In this document: positions 7,399 to 16,288 of the stretch, in pieces
Numbering within the stretch: position 1 is the stretch's first letter
Layout of the letters: the number at the start of each line of letters is the position of its first letter
Origin: Verrucomicrobiales bacterium
GTDB taxonomy: Bacteria; Verrucomicrobiota; Verrucomicrobiia; Limisphaerales; UBA9464
Length of the DNA stretch: 35,126 nucleotides
Reading direction: 5' to 3'
NCBI GenBank assembly: GCA_027490985.1
Contig: JAIXXC010000264.1
Location: forward strand, 1 to 35,126
Program-made: the position numbers and the translations under genes
The notes under the pieces: generated by a model
Databases searched by the model: none
What the model was told of the DNA's origin: nothing
The model's input: the letters and a program-made list of their open reading frames with translations, nothing else

Positions 7399-8916
7399 TC
7401 AACGTCCGAGGACCCACCGGAGCAATTGGGCCAGCGAAGCCGGTTGACCGGTGCGCAGCACGGCGATCCGGAAAATCCGGGCGCACGCCCAGAGCACGAC
7501 GATATCCGAGACGACCAGCAGCACCAGGGTGCCGATCACCTCCAGCATCGGCGGATGGGCCGCGACCCGGTTCATCATCACGAAGGGCGTGTAGGGAGGG
7601 ATCCACGAAAGCACGGTCGCCACCGGGCCATTCGGATCCTTCGGGATGAAGGTGATCGAAACCAGCGGAACCATCATCAGCAAGGCTATCACCCCGGTGA
7701 AATTCTGGGCCTCCTTGAGGTCGTTGCAGGTGCTGCCCAGAGCGAGGATCACCCCGGCATAGAACAGGTAGCCCAACAGGAAATAGAGGCCGAAGGCCGG
7801 CAGGAGCCAGGAATCCCCCAGCAGGGTGGCCAACTCGATCGGCAGCCGGGTGACCATCGAATCGGGAGCGAGGGCGGCGGCTCCGCTGGTGTGGATCATC
7901 CAGAAGGTCACCAGCACCAACGACCCGATCCAGGCCAAGGCCATCACCGTTCCCACGGCAGCCACACCGACCAGCTTTCCGGCCATCAATTCCAGAGGGG
8001 TCACCGAAGACATCAGGACCTCGAGGATCCGGTTGGAGCGCTCCTCGATGAGGGAGTTGAGCAGCATCTGCGAAACCCCGAACACGGCGATCCACAACAG
8101 GTACACGAAGGCGCTGGGGGCCCATTGCCTGAGGAGATCGGCCGCCCCCACCCGCTCTTCTCCCGCAGCTTTTCGAGGGTCGAGTCCGATGACCCGGGCC
8201 TGTCCCTTCTCGACCTGGTCGACCACCACCGGATCCATCCCCAGGCGGGCATACTCGCGTCTGCGGAACTCCCGTGAAAGAGCCTCCCCCATGCGTTCGC
8301 GCAACTGGGTATCGGCCTGATTGACCGACCAGAACCTCAGGCTGGGAGGGGCATTGGAGGCCGGATCTTCCTCCAGGATGGCGACGGCGAACAAGGACAC
8401 CTCACGATCGGATCCCTCCGGCCGGAAGGTGCGATCCTCGCGCATCCAGTCGCGCAGCCGGGCCTCGAATTCACCCCGATCGCCCCGCCATTCCAACTCC
8501 TTCGACAAGGCGACCCGCCGGTGGAGCGGTTCCGGGGGCGTGAACCGGCCGGCATCGTCCTTCATCCAAGGGGTCAATTCCTGCTGGAGCCTCTCCCAGG
8601 GCCGGGACGCCGGATCCAGACCGGAGAGGGGTTGATCGGAGCGGAGCCGGGGTGCCACCCATTCCCGGAAACGCAGGTTTTCCCTCCGGGACTCGACCTC
8701 CTTCAGGCGCCCCGACACGACCGCGCCGAGCCGGCCATCGGCCGAGGTGTCGATGAGGGCGAAATGGCGGGTGGGAGTTCCTTTTCGGGCCAACAGCAGC
8801 GGCACCTGCGAGGCGACCATCCAGATGAGGGGCACCAGCAGGATTCCGAACCAGAACCCGCGGGTCCTGGCGTTGTCGAGGAATTCACGGACGGCGATCA
8901 ACAGGGTGTTTCTCAT
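7399..8916 (-). CDS. ABC-2 type transporter permease (NatB-like)
   Basis: 505 residues. One N-terminal transmembrane helix (about 20-43) is followed by a large extracytoplasmic domain (about 44-270) and then a cluster of about five transmembrane segments to the C terminus, the NatB/YhaP arrangement. The segment NSLIEERSNRILEVLMSS just after the second helix is the family's hallmark cytoplasmic coupling helix. The start ATG overlaps the stop of the ATPase gene by 4 bases (ATGA), so the two form one exporter. NatAB exports sodium in Bacillus; other members move peptides, antibiotics or unknown substrates. The substrate cannot be told from sequence. Confidence 0.9.
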   Translation of the reverse strand: MRNTLLIAVREFLDNARTRGFWFGILLVPLIWMVASQVPLLLARKGTPTRHFALIDTSADGRLGAVVSGRLKEVESRRENLRFREWVAPRLRSDQPLSGLDPASRPWERLQQELTPWMKDDAGRFTPPEPLHRRVALSKELEWRGDRGEFEARLRDWMREDRTFRPEGSDREVSLFAVAILEEDPASNAPPSLRFWSVNQADTQLRERMGEALSREFRRREYARLGMDPVVVDQVEKGQARVIGLDPRKAAGEERVGAADLLRQWAPSAFVYLLWIAVFGVSQMLLNSLIEERSNRILEVLMSSVTPLELMAGKLVGVAAVGTVMALAWIGSLVLVTFWMIHTSGAAALAPDSMVTRLPIELATLLGDSWLLPAFGLYFLLGYLFYAGVILALGSTCNDLKEAQNFTGVIALLMMVPLVSITFIPKDPNGPVATVLSWIPPYTPFVMMNRVAAHPPMLEVIGTLVLLVVSDIVVLWACARIFRIAVLRTGQPASLAQLLRWVLGR

Positions 8917-9836
8917 CGCAGGGTCGCCTCCCGGGCACCAGGGCCCACGAGATGCACAAAGACTTCGTGGAGGTCGTTCTCACGGACCTCGAATCGGCGC
9001 AGGCGCAACGACCGCTCGAAACAGGCCTCCAACACCGCCGCGGCCGAGGCTCCGGAATCCAGTTCCAGGCACCAGATGCCGCCCTCCTGTCGGGTGCGGC
9101 TGCGGACGCCCGGCAGCGATTCGAGCGCCTGCGTGGGATCGACCCACTCGACCCGGATCTGGACGGGCATCCGGCGACGGGCCTCGGCAACGGTGCCCTC
9201 GAAGAGCCCTCGCCCGCCCCCGAGAATGATCAACCGATCGCACAACCGTTCGGCATGGGCCATGACGTGGGTGGAGAACAGGACCGTGCAGCCCCGCGCC
9301 TTGAGGTCGACGATGACCTCCTCGAGCACCTCCTGGTTCACCGGATCGAGTCCGGAAAACGGTTCATCGAGCAGGACCAGTTCGGGATCGTGGGCGATGG
9401 AAGCGAGCACCTGCACCTTCTGACCCATTCCTTTGGACAGCGCCTCGATCTTCTTGTCGGCGAAGGCTCCCAACCCGTATCGGCCCAGCAGATCACGAGC
9501 CCGGGCGCGGGCCACCCGGCCTGAAACCCCTTTGAGGGTCGCGAAATAGGCGATGGCCTCGACGGCGGTCATCGTTCGATACATCCCTTTCTCCTCGGGC
9601 AGGTAGCCGACCCGGTTTCGGACCGCCATGGCCGAAGGGGATCCGAGCACCGACAGTTCGCCCGAATCGGGCAGGAGCATCCCGAGGATCATCCGCAGGC
9701 TGGTGGTTTTTCCGGCCCCGTTCGGCCCCAGGAATCCGTACACCGAACCGACGGGTACCGACAGGGACAGGTCTTGCACCGCATGGAACGTCCCGAACGA
9801 CTTGCAAACATGCCGAAGTTCCAGCGCGACAGACAT
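8913..9836 (-). CDS. ABC transporter ATP-binding protein (NatA-like)
   Basis: 307 residues from ATG 9836, where the alignable domain begins (ALELRHVCKSFG); the frame stays open to 9980 but the extra 48 residues are Arg/Pro-rich and unlike the family. Walker A is GPNGAGKTT, the signature is LSKGMGQK, Walker B is LVLLDEPFSGLDP and the H-loop His is in FSTHVM. At the Q-loop position it has GYLPEEKGMY, as in NatA-type ATPases. The roughly 80-residue C-terminal extension is usual for ABC-2 exporters. It is followed by its permease with a 4-base overlap and is divergent from phnA. It powers the NatB-like permease by ATP hydrolysis at the inner membrane. Confidence 0.93.
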   Translation of the reverse strand: MSVALELRHVCKSFGTFHAVQDLSLSVPVGSVYGFLGPNGAGKTTSLRMILGMLLPDSGELSVLGSPSAMAVRNRVGYLPEEKGMYRTMTAVEAIAYFATLKGVSGRVARARARDLLGRYGLGAFADKKIEALSKGMGQKVQVLASIAHDPELVLLDEPFSGLDPVNQEVLEEVIVDLKARGCTVLFSTHVMAHAERLCDRLIILGGGRGLFEGTVAEARRRMPVQIRVEWVDPTQALESLPGVRSRTRQEGGIWCLELDSGASAAAVLEACFERSLRLRRFEVRENDLHEVFVHLVGPGAREATLR

Positions 9837-9979
9837 GCGATCAGAGTGTTCACCGGCCGAAGCGGGGACAAGGACATCCCGCCTGGGCCTTCGGTCGGGT
9901 TGCGCTCGGACCGTTGCAAGATCGGCACCGCTTCTCGGATTCCCTCCGGCTTCGGACGGAGGCATGATGGATCCGCGCA

Positions 9980-11236
9980 ATGAATCCGACTGCCCCTTCC
10001 TTCACCGTCAATGGACGCACCTACACCCCGCCGGCCCGTCCGGTGGCCGTGCTTTGCCTCGATGGATCGGCCGACGCCTACCTCGACGCCGCCATGGCCC
10101 GGGGGCTCATGCCGCAGGTGCAACGACTGGCCGTCCAGGGATGGCGTGGCTCGGCCCGGGCCGCGATGCCCACCTTCACCAACGTGAACAACAGCGCGAT
10201 CGTCACGGGGGTGCCACCGGCGGTCCACGGGATCGGTGGCAATTTCTTCTTCGACACCTCCATCGGGCAGGAGGTGATGATGAATTCCTCGAAGTTCCTG
10301 CGCGTGCCCACGCTGTTTCCGGCCGCCCAGTCCGCCGGGCGCAAGGTGGCCGTGGTCACCGCCAAGGAGAAACTCCGGGACATCTTCGCCAGTGGTCTGA
10401 TCAGCCGGGGCGGCATCGCCTTCTCCTCTGAAAAAGCGCGGGAAGCCACGATCGCCACCCACGGCATCGAGGGGGTGGAAGCCCTGGTGGGGCCGACGCC
10501 GGCCATCTATTCGGGCGACGCCTCGCTGTATGTGCTCAAGGCCGGTGTGCAACTGCTGCAGGCCGGGCGCGCTGATTTTCTCTACCTCAGCACCACCGAC
10601 TTCATGCAGCACAAGTACGTGCCCGACGCTCCGGAGGCCCTGGCCTTCTATGCCGGCATCGATGCCGAGGTCGGACGGCTGTTGTCACTGGGTGCGGTGG
10701 TGGGCATCACCGCCGACCACGGCATGAACTCCAAGCAGCGGGCCGATGGATCCCCCAACGTGGTGTATCTCGAATCCGAGTTGGACGCCCGGTGGGGCCC
10801 CGGTTTCCGGGTGATTCTGCCGATCACCGATCCCTACGTTGTGCACCATGGGGCGTTGGGCTCGTTCGCTCAGGTGCACCTGCCGACCGATCGGTCGTTG
10901 CCGTTGACCGAGGTGCTGGACTTCATCGGCAGCCTGCCCGGCATCACCGAGGTGATGTCCCGAGACCAGGCCGCAAGGCTCATGGAATTGCCCGCCGATC
11001 GCATGGGGGATCTGGTGGTCTGCTCCGGTCGTGATGCGGTCATCGGCCGCACCCCGGCCTATCACGACCTCAAGGCCATCGAGGGCGGACTCCGCTCCCA
11101 CGGCGGTCGATACGAGGAGATGGTGCCCTTCATCCTGAGCCATCCGCTGAAGACCGCCTACGCCGCGCGGGCTCTGGGCGACCCCCGGAACTTCGACATC
11201 TTCGACTTCACCTGCAACGGCACCCTGGCCGCCTGA
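9980..11236 (+). CDS. phnA: Phosphonoacetate hydrolase
   Basis: 418 residues. PhnA cleaves the C-P bond of phosphonoacetate to acetate and phosphate and belongs to the alkaline phosphatase superfamily with two zinc ions. Visible features are an early metal Asp in CLDGS (Asp28), catalytic Thr67 in MPTFTNVNN, the metal ligands in STTDFMQHK and TADHGMN, the conserved DPYVVHHGALGSFA stretch, and a C-terminal metal His in LRSHGG. Length matches characterised PhnA (about 420). GGAGG lies 17 bases before the ATG, too far for a standard ribosome binding site, but no better in-frame start exists. It heads a three-gene operon with the class III PLP enzyme and phnY, so its substrate is probably made by the last gene of the operon. 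Confidence 0.93.
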   Translation: MNPTAPSFTVNGRTYTPPARPVAVLCLDGSADAYLDAAMARGLMPQVQRLAVQGWRGSARAAMPTFTNVNNSAIVTGVPPAVHGIGGNFFFDTSIGQEVMMNSSKFLRVPTLFPAAQSAGRKVAVVTAKEKLRDIFASGLISRGGIAFSSEKAREATIATHGIEGVEALVGPTPAIYSGDASLYVLKAGVQLLQAGRADFLYLSTTDFMQHKYVPDAPEALAFYAGIDAEVGRLLSLGAVVGITADHGMNSKQRADGSPNVVYLESELDARWGPGFRVILPITDPYVVHHGALGSFAQVHLPTDRSLPLTEVLDFIGSLPGITEVMSRDQAARLMELPADRMGDLVVCSGRDAVIGRTPAYHDLKAIEGGLRSHGGRYEEMVPFILSHPLKTAYAARALGDPRNFDIFDFTCNGTLAA

Positions 11237-11242
11237 GCCGCT

Positions 11243-12535
11243 GTGACTTCCTTGAACGACTCCTGGACCTCGCGGGCCCTCCGGCGTTTCCCCGGCGGTT
11301 CCAATGGTGAATTCGGGATCCCTCCGGAGCTCCTGGTGGTTCCGGAACGTGGCTCGGGAGCCCGGATCTGGGACACGCAAGGCCGGGAATTCCTCGATTT
11401 CACCATGGCCTGGGGATCGGCGCTGGTGGGCCATGCCCACCCCAAGGTCGTGGAGGCGGCCACCGCAGCCGCCCGGGACGGCATCAACTTCGCTTCCCTC
11501 AACCGCCGTTCGATCGAACTGGCCGAGCGCATCGCCTCGGTGAGCCCGTGCGCCGAGCGGATCCGCTTCGTCGCCTCGGGCACCGAAGCCACCCTGCTCT
11601 GCCTGCGGGTGGCCCATGCCGCCACGGGCCGACCGAAGGTGCTGCGCTTCGAGGGAGCCTATCACGGGCAGCACGCGGTGGGAGTGGCCGGAATGCTCCA
11701 CAGCCGCCCTACGGCGCTGCCCGCCTGCGACCCCGCCGGGGCCGGGGCTCCATGGACCGAACACGACGTCCTGGTCGCCCCTTACAACGACCTCGAGGAG
11801 ACCACCCGCATCGTCGAAGCCCATGCCGCATCGCTGGCCGCGGTGATCGTCGAACCGTTGCATCGTTGCCTCAAACCCCGGCCCGGCTTCCTCGAAGGGC
11901 TGCGGGAACTGACCCGTCGGCGGGGCATCGTGCTCATCTTCGACGAGGTCGTGACCGGCTTCCGCCTCGCGCCCGGAGGCGCCCAGGAATACTACGGGGT
12001 GGTTCCGGACCTGGTGGCCTACGGCAAGGCGCTGGGGGGCGGTTTCCCCATCGGCGCCTTCGCGGGCCGGACCGAGATCATGGAAGTCCTCGAAGAACGT
12101 CGACTGCCCGGGCCCCGCTATGTCTGGAGCGCGTCCACCACGGGCGGAAACCCCGTGTCGTGCGCCGCCGCCTTGGCCACGCTCGATCTTCTCCTCCAAC
12201 CCGGGGTCCACGCCGAACTGCACGCGTTGGGGCGACGCTTCCGGGAAGGTCTCCAATCGGTCATCCGGAACGCCGGTGAATCGGCCCAGATCCTCGGTGA
12301 CGGCCCGCTGGGTCAGGTGGCCTTCTCGGCCGAACCGGTCGTCGATCAGGCCTCCTGGCTGGCGAGTGACCGTGCCCGGGGCGCCCGTCTGATGCTCGAA
12401 TTGCTGGCGCGCGGCATCTTCCTCAACCCGATGGGCACCAAGCTCTACCTGTCTCTCGATCATTCCGAAGCGGTCTTGTCGGGCTTCATGGAGGCCTTCG
12501 CCCAAGCCCTGCCCGCCTCGGCCATGGCACGATGA
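11243..12535 (+). CDS. pbfA: Class III aminotransferase-fold PLP enzyme, probable (R)-1-hydroxy-2-aminoethylphosphonate ammonia-lyase
   Basis: 430 residues from GTG 11243, six bases after the phnA stop. The fold-type I PLP features are ASGTEA (111-116, phosphate binding), EGAYHG (137-142, ring stacking), Asp234 in IFDEV and the Schiff-base Lys262 in YGKALGGGFP. General database names would be glutamate-1-semialdehyde aminomutase or acetylornithine-type aminotransferase. Because it sits between phnA and phnY, the better call is PbfA, a class III relative shown to eliminate ammonia from (R)-1-hydroxy-2-aminoethylphosphonate to give phosphonoacetaldehyde. An alternative is a true 2-aminoethylphosphonate transaminase that replaces PhnW, which belongs to class V. 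The fold is certain; the substrate is inferred from context. Confidence 0.72.
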   Translation: MTSLNDSWTSRALRRFPGGSNGEFGIPPELLVVPERGSGARIWDTQGREFLDFTMAWGSALVGHAHPKVVEAATAAARDGINFASLNRRSIELAERIASVSPCAERIRFVASGTEATLLCLRVAHAATGRPKVLRFEGAYHGQHAVGVAGMLHSRPTALPACDPAGAGAPWTEHDVLVAPYNDLEETTRIVEAHAASLAAVIVEPLHRCLKPRPGFLEGLRELTRRRGIVLIFDEVVTGFRLAPGGAQEYYGVVPDLVAYGKALGGGFPIGAFAGRTEIMEVLEERRLPGPRYVWSASTTGGNPVSCAAALATLDLLLQPGVHAELHALGRRFREGLQSVIRNAGESAQILGDGPLGQVAFSAEPVVDQASWLASDRARGARLMLELLARGIFLNPMGTKLYLSLDHSEAVLSGFMEAFAQALPASAMAR

Positions 12536-13977
12536 ACCCTGCTCCCCCGATTGTCTCCTTTCCGATGAACCTCAACAGCCTCGTGGCCGGAAAACCGATC
12601 ATCTCGGATTCCGTGCTCACCGTCCGCAACCCCTACGACCAGTCCGTCTCGGGCACAGTCACCCTGGCCTCGCGTCAGCACGCCCTGGAGGCCATCGCGG
12701 CCGCCACGGCATTCCGCGACACGCCCACCCGCTACCAGCGGGCCGACATCCTGGAGAAGACGCGCACCGCTCTGGAGAACCGTCGCGAGGAATTCGCACG
12801 CATCATCACCTCGGAGGCCGGTCTGGCGTTGCGGGAAGCCCGCTACGAGGTCGGACGCACCATCGACGTCCTGCGCTTCGCGGCCATGGAGGCCCTGCGC
12901 GATGACGGTCAGATCTTCTCGTGCGACATCTCCGCCCAGGGCAAGGCGCGCAAGATCTTCACCACCCGCGAGCCCCTGCGCTGCGCGGTGGCCATCACCC
13001 CGTTCAACCATCCGTTGAACCAGGTGGCCCACAAGGTGGGTCCGGCCATCGCGGCCGGCACGCCGATCATCCTCAAGCCCTCCGAGAAAACCCCTCTGGT
13101 CGCCCTGCGTTTCGCCGAACTGCTGCACGCCTCCGGGCTTCCGGGTCCGATGTTGAGCGTCCTGCTCGGACCCACCGCCGAGGTCGCCGAGGTGCTGGTC
13201 GGTCACCCGGAGGTCGAGGTGGTGGCCTTCACCGGCAGCGTTCCGGTCGGAAAGAAGATCTCCACCACGGCAGGCTACAAGAAGCTGGTGCTGGAGCTCG
13301 GGGGCAACGACCCGCTCATCGTGCTCGACGATGCCGACATGGATCTGGCCGTGACGCTGGCGGCCGAGGGCAGCTACCGCAACTCGGGGCAACGCTGCAC
13401 CGCGGTCAAACGGATCCTGGTCCAGGAGGGCATCGCCGAGGAGTTCACCCGGCGCTTGGTCGAGAAGACCCGCGAGTACACCTGCGGAAACCCCGCCGAT
13501 GAAGGGACCAAGGTGGGCACGGTGATCGACGAAGCCTCGGCCCGATCTCTCGAGGCCGTGGTGCAGGATGCGGTATCGCAGGGGGCACGGGTCCTCATCG
13601 GCGGCCAACGGCAAGGCGCCCTCCTGCAACCGACCGTGATCGACCGGGTGCCCCGCGACTGCCGCATGGTGGTGTGCGAGAGCTTCGGCCCTCTGGCCCC
13701 CATCGTCACGGTCCGCGATCTCGATGACGCCTTGGACGTGGCCAACTCGACGGCCTATGGCCTGAGTTCCGGCGTGGTCACCAACAACCTGGCCCACGCC
13801 CTCAAGGCGATCCGAACCCTCCGGTGCGGTACGGTGAACATCAACGAAGTGCCCGGGTTCCGCGTCGAGAGCTCGCCCTTCGGCGGGATCAAGGACAGCG
13901 GGCTGGGAATCAAGGAGGGCGTGATCGAAGCGATCAAGGGCTACAGCTACGTCAAGACCTTCAGCCTGCCCTGGTAG
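12532..13977 (+). CDS. phnY: Phosphonoacetaldehyde dehydrogenase
   Basis: 481 residues. It is an NAD(P)-dependent aldehyde dehydrogenase that oxidises phosphonoacetaldehyde to phosphonoacetate. Catalytic Cys289 lies in SGQRCTAVKR and the general base Glu255 in LELGGND. ITPFNHP (Asn159, His160) and Arg288 next to the Cys match positions known in PhnY for transition-state and phosphonate binding. The start ATG overlaps the stop of the PLP enzyme by 4 bases (ATGA); a second Met at residue 12 could be the true start. Its product is the PhnA substrate, which closes the pathway within the operon. It is followed by a 13-bp inverted repeat likely to end transcription. Confidence 0.9.
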   Translation: MNPAPPIVSFPMNLNSLVAGKPIISDSVLTVRNPYDQSVSGTVTLASRQHALEAIAAATAFRDTPTRYQRADILEKTRTALENRREEFARIITSEAGLALREARYEVGRTIDVLRFAAMEALRDDGQIFSCDISAQGKARKIFTTREPLRCAVAITPFNHPLNQVAHKVGPAIAAGTPIILKPSEKTPLVALRFAELLHASGLPGPMLSVLLGPTAEVAEVLVGHPEVEVVAFTGSVPVGKKISTTAGYKKLVLELGGNDPLIVLDDADMDLAVTLAAEGSYRNSGQRCTAVKRILVQEGIAEEFTRRLVEKTREYTCGNPADEGTKVGTVIDEASARSLEAVVQDAVSQGARVLIGGQRQGALLQPTVIDRVPRDCRMVVCESFGPLAPIVTVRDLDDALDVANSTAYGLSSGVVTNNLAHALKAIRTLRCGTVNINEVPGFRVESSPFGGIKDSGLGIKEGVIEAIKGYSYVKTFSLPW

Positions 13978-13991
13978 GCCGGTGAGGGATC

Positions 13992-14044
13992 TCGGGGCGG
14001 CCGGCCCAGGCCCGACCGGTGAAGGCCAAACCCGGCCGCCCCGA
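13992..14044. terminator. 13-bp perfect inverted repeat between convergent phnY and M13 peptidase genes
   Basis: TCGGGGCGGCCGG (13992-14004) is the exact reverse complement of CCGGCCGCCCCGA (14032-14044), with a 27-base spacer. It fills the 79-base gap between two convergent stop codons, so it can stop transcription from both sides. There is no T tract, so it is either a Rho-assisted or a purely structural terminator. Confidence 0.55.
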
Positions 14045-14056
14045 CTCCCGGGCCCA

Positions 14057-16132
14057 TCACCAGATCTTTGCCCGGTCCTCGGGCTTGCGCCACAGGGGCG
14101 AAGTCTCGGTGATGCCCCAGGCCTGGTAGAATTCCGGCAGGTTCACATGCGGTCCGATGCCCCGGAATTGTCCCGGTGAATGCGGATCGACCACCAGGCG
14201 ACGCTGGAGTTCGGCCTCGCGCCAGTTGACCCGCCAGAGCTGGGAGAGGCTCAGGAAGAACCGTTGTTCCGGAGTGAGTCCGTCGATGACGCGGCGGCGG
14301 GAGGGATCCTTGGCCAGGGCCCGCTGCAAGGCTTCGAAGGCGATGCTGGTGCCGCCCAGATCCGCGATGTTCTCGCCCAGGGTCAACCGGCCGTTGACCC
14401 GTTTGCCGGGCAGGGCCTCGTAGGCCGCATACTGGTCGACGACCTTCGCCGCACGTCGGTCGAACTCCTTGCCGTCGGCCTCGGTCCACCAATCGCGCAG
14501 ATTGCCCTCGGCATCGTACTTGCGCCCTTGGTCATCGTAGCCGTGCGTGATCTCGTGTCCGATCACGACACCGATGGCCCCGTAGTTCACGGCATCGTCC
14601 ATCTCGAGATCGAAAAAGGGCGGCTGGAGGATGCCCGCCGGAAACACGATCTCGTTGAGCGGCGGACTGAAGTACGCGTTGACCGTCTGGGGGGTCATGT
14701 GCCACTCGGCCCGGTCGACCTTCTTGCCGATGCGCGCCAGTTCCCGACGGGATTCGAACGCGTTGGCCCGGAGCACATTGCCCAGGTGATCGTCCCGGCG
14801 GATCTCCAGCCCGGAGTAGTCGCGGAACTGCTTGGGGTGTCCGACCTTCTCGGTGAACCGATCGAATTTCTGGAGCGCCTGGCGTCGGGTCGACTCCCCC
14901 ATCCACTCCAACTTGCCCAGGCGTTCGCGGAACACCCCGCGCAGGTTGGCGATCAGCTCCGACATCCGAGCCGCGGCGGCGGGCGGAAAATGCTCTTGGA
15001 CATAGAGCCGCCCCAACGCCTCACCCAGAGCACCATCGATGGACTTGGCCGCACGCTGCCAGCGCGGTTCCTGCTGGGGCTGGCCCCGCAGGACGGTTCC
15101 GTAGAAGCCGAATGATTCGTCGGCCGGAGCCGCGTGCAGGTGTTCGGCCAGGCTGCTCACCAGATGCCACCGGAGATAGGCCAGCCAGTGATCGGCCTCG
15201 ACCTCGGAAACCATGCGATCGAGCTCCTTGAAGAACTCCGGCTGGCCCACGATGACCGTGGCCGGATCGCTGATGCCCGCGGCCCGGAAGTAGGCACCCC
15301 AAGGCAGATGGGGAGCCAGCTGATCGAGTTCGTTGCGGGAGAGCTTGTGGTAGTTCTTCTCGCGGTCGCGCAATTCGGTGCGCGTGCGACTGGCTTTGGC
15401 CAAGCGGGTCTCGAGGGCCAGGACGGCCTCGGCGGCGGCTCCGGCTTCGGACTCCCCGTCGCCCAGGAGTCGCAACTGGGCGGCGATGTGCCGACGGTAT
15501 CGGTCGCGCTGGCTGGTGAAACCCTCGGCCAGATAGTAGTCGCGGTCCGGGAGACCGAGCCCACCCTGCACGAGGTGCAGCGCATAGACCGAGCTGTCCT
15601 TGGCGTCCGGTTGGACGCCCATGCCGAATCCCGCGGCGATGCCCCGCAGATGCCAGTCGGCCAACAACGCCATCGCCGTCTCCGGATCACGGACTTCCTT
15701 CAACCGGGACCATTCGGGATCCAACGGACTGAATCCCAGGCGCTCGATGCGGTTGGTGTCCATGGCCGCCGCGAAGAAATCGCCCACCTGCCGGAGGGGA
15801 GAAGCGGCGGGGGCCTGGGCCTCGGCCGCGGCCTTGACCAGGATGCCTCGGATCAACCACCAGTTCCGCTCTTGGAGTTCGTCGAACCCGGCCCAGCGCG
15901 ATTTGTCGGAAGGCACCGGGTTGTTCTTGCGCCAGGCGCCGGTGGCGAATTGGTAGAAATCCGCCTTGGGATCCACCGATCGATCCACATAGCTCATGGA
16001 GAACCGGGGAACGGGCGGCGGATTCTCGGCGGCCCCGACTGCGACGGGCAAGGTCAGCCACAGGGCCGAAGCGGACAGGCTCGCCCAGGCCCGACAGACC
16101 TGATCAAGACGGCGACGTTGGATTCCGGACAT
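14057..16132 (-). CDS. M13 family (neprilysin/PepO-like) zinc metallopeptidase, secreted
   Basis: 691 residues. An N-terminal signal peptide is visible (about 18-35, SLSASALWLTLPVAVGAAE). The M13_N domain opens with SYVDRSVDPKADFYQFATGAW, typical of the family. The zinc site is HEITH (526-530), with the third ligand Glu587 in ENIADLGG, spaced 61 residues from the first His as in neprilysin. The usual NAYFSPPLNEIVFPAGILQP substrate-binding stretch (NAY and the PAGIL segment) is present. C-terminal HVNLPEFYQAW fits the conserved end. The predicted location is periplasmic or surface-attached, where it would trim peptides of up to about 40 residues. It is monocistronic as far as can be seen. Confidence 0.95.
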   Translation of the reverse strand: MSGIQRRRLDQVCRAWASLSASALWLTLPVAVGAAENPPPVPRFSMSYVDRSVDPKADFYQFATGAWRKNNPVPSDKSRWAGFDELQERNWWLIRGILVKAAAEAQAPAASPLRQVGDFFAAAMDTNRIERLGFSPLDPEWSRLKEVRDPETAMALLADWHLRGIAAGFGMGVQPDAKDSSVYALHLVQGGLGLPDRDYYLAEGFTSQRDRYRRHIAAQLRLLGDGESEAGAAAEAVLALETRLAKASRTRTELRDREKNYHKLSRNELDQLAPHLPWGAYFRAAGISDPATVIVGQPEFFKELDRMVSEVEADHWLAYLRWHLVSSLAEHLHAAPADESFGFYGTVLRGQPQQEPRWQRAAKSIDGALGEALGRLYVQEHFPPAAAARMSELIANLRGVFRERLGKLEWMGESTRRQALQKFDRFTEKVGHPKQFRDYSGLEIRRDDHLGNVLRANAFESRRELARIGKKVDRAEWHMTPQTVNAYFSPPLNEIVFPAGILQPPFFDLEMDDAVNYGAIGVVIGHEITHGYDDQGRKYDAEGNLRDWWTEADGKEFDRRAAKVVDQYAAYEALPGKRVNGRLTLGENIADLGGTSIAFEALQRALAKDPSRRRVIDGLTPEQRFFLSLSQLWRVNWREAELQRRLVVDPHSPGQFRGIGPHVNLPEFYQAWGITETSPLWRKPEDRAKIW

Positions 16133-16248
16133 CCGGGCAGGTTGCCCTTCATGGAATGGAAATCAACCCGCTCGGAGGCCGGCGACCGAGTGAGCGTGAC
16201 CGCGGGCGCATCGGTGCCGGTCGGTCCATGGGCATGGTCCACACCGGT

Positions 16249-16280
16249 CCGGGAACCCCTCGGCCCGGGAACGCCTCGGC
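16249..16280. repeat. Tandem 16-bp direct repeat upstream of the M13 peptidase
   Basis: Two adjacent 16-base units, CCGGGAACCCCTCGGC (16249-16264) and CCGGGAACGCCTCGGC (16265-16280), differ at one base. They lie in the 156-base gap between the fliN stop and the peptidase start. They may be part of the flagellar operon terminator or a binding site; nothing else recognisable is in this gap. Confidence 0.6.
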
Positions 16281-16288
16281 AGGCACCC

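Noticed and set aside
10685-12505. Minus-strand open frame of 606 codons opposite phnA and pbfA
   Set aside because: It is an antisense shadow created by high-GC codon bias. The composition (His/Gly/Asp/Gln-rich, no hydrophobic pattern) is unlike a real protein and the plus-strand genes are well supported.
11243-12535. PhnW (class V 2-aminoethylphosphonate transaminase)
   Set aside because: The motifs (SGTEA, IFDEVVTGFR, YGKALGGG) are class III; PhnW has a different Schiff-base context.
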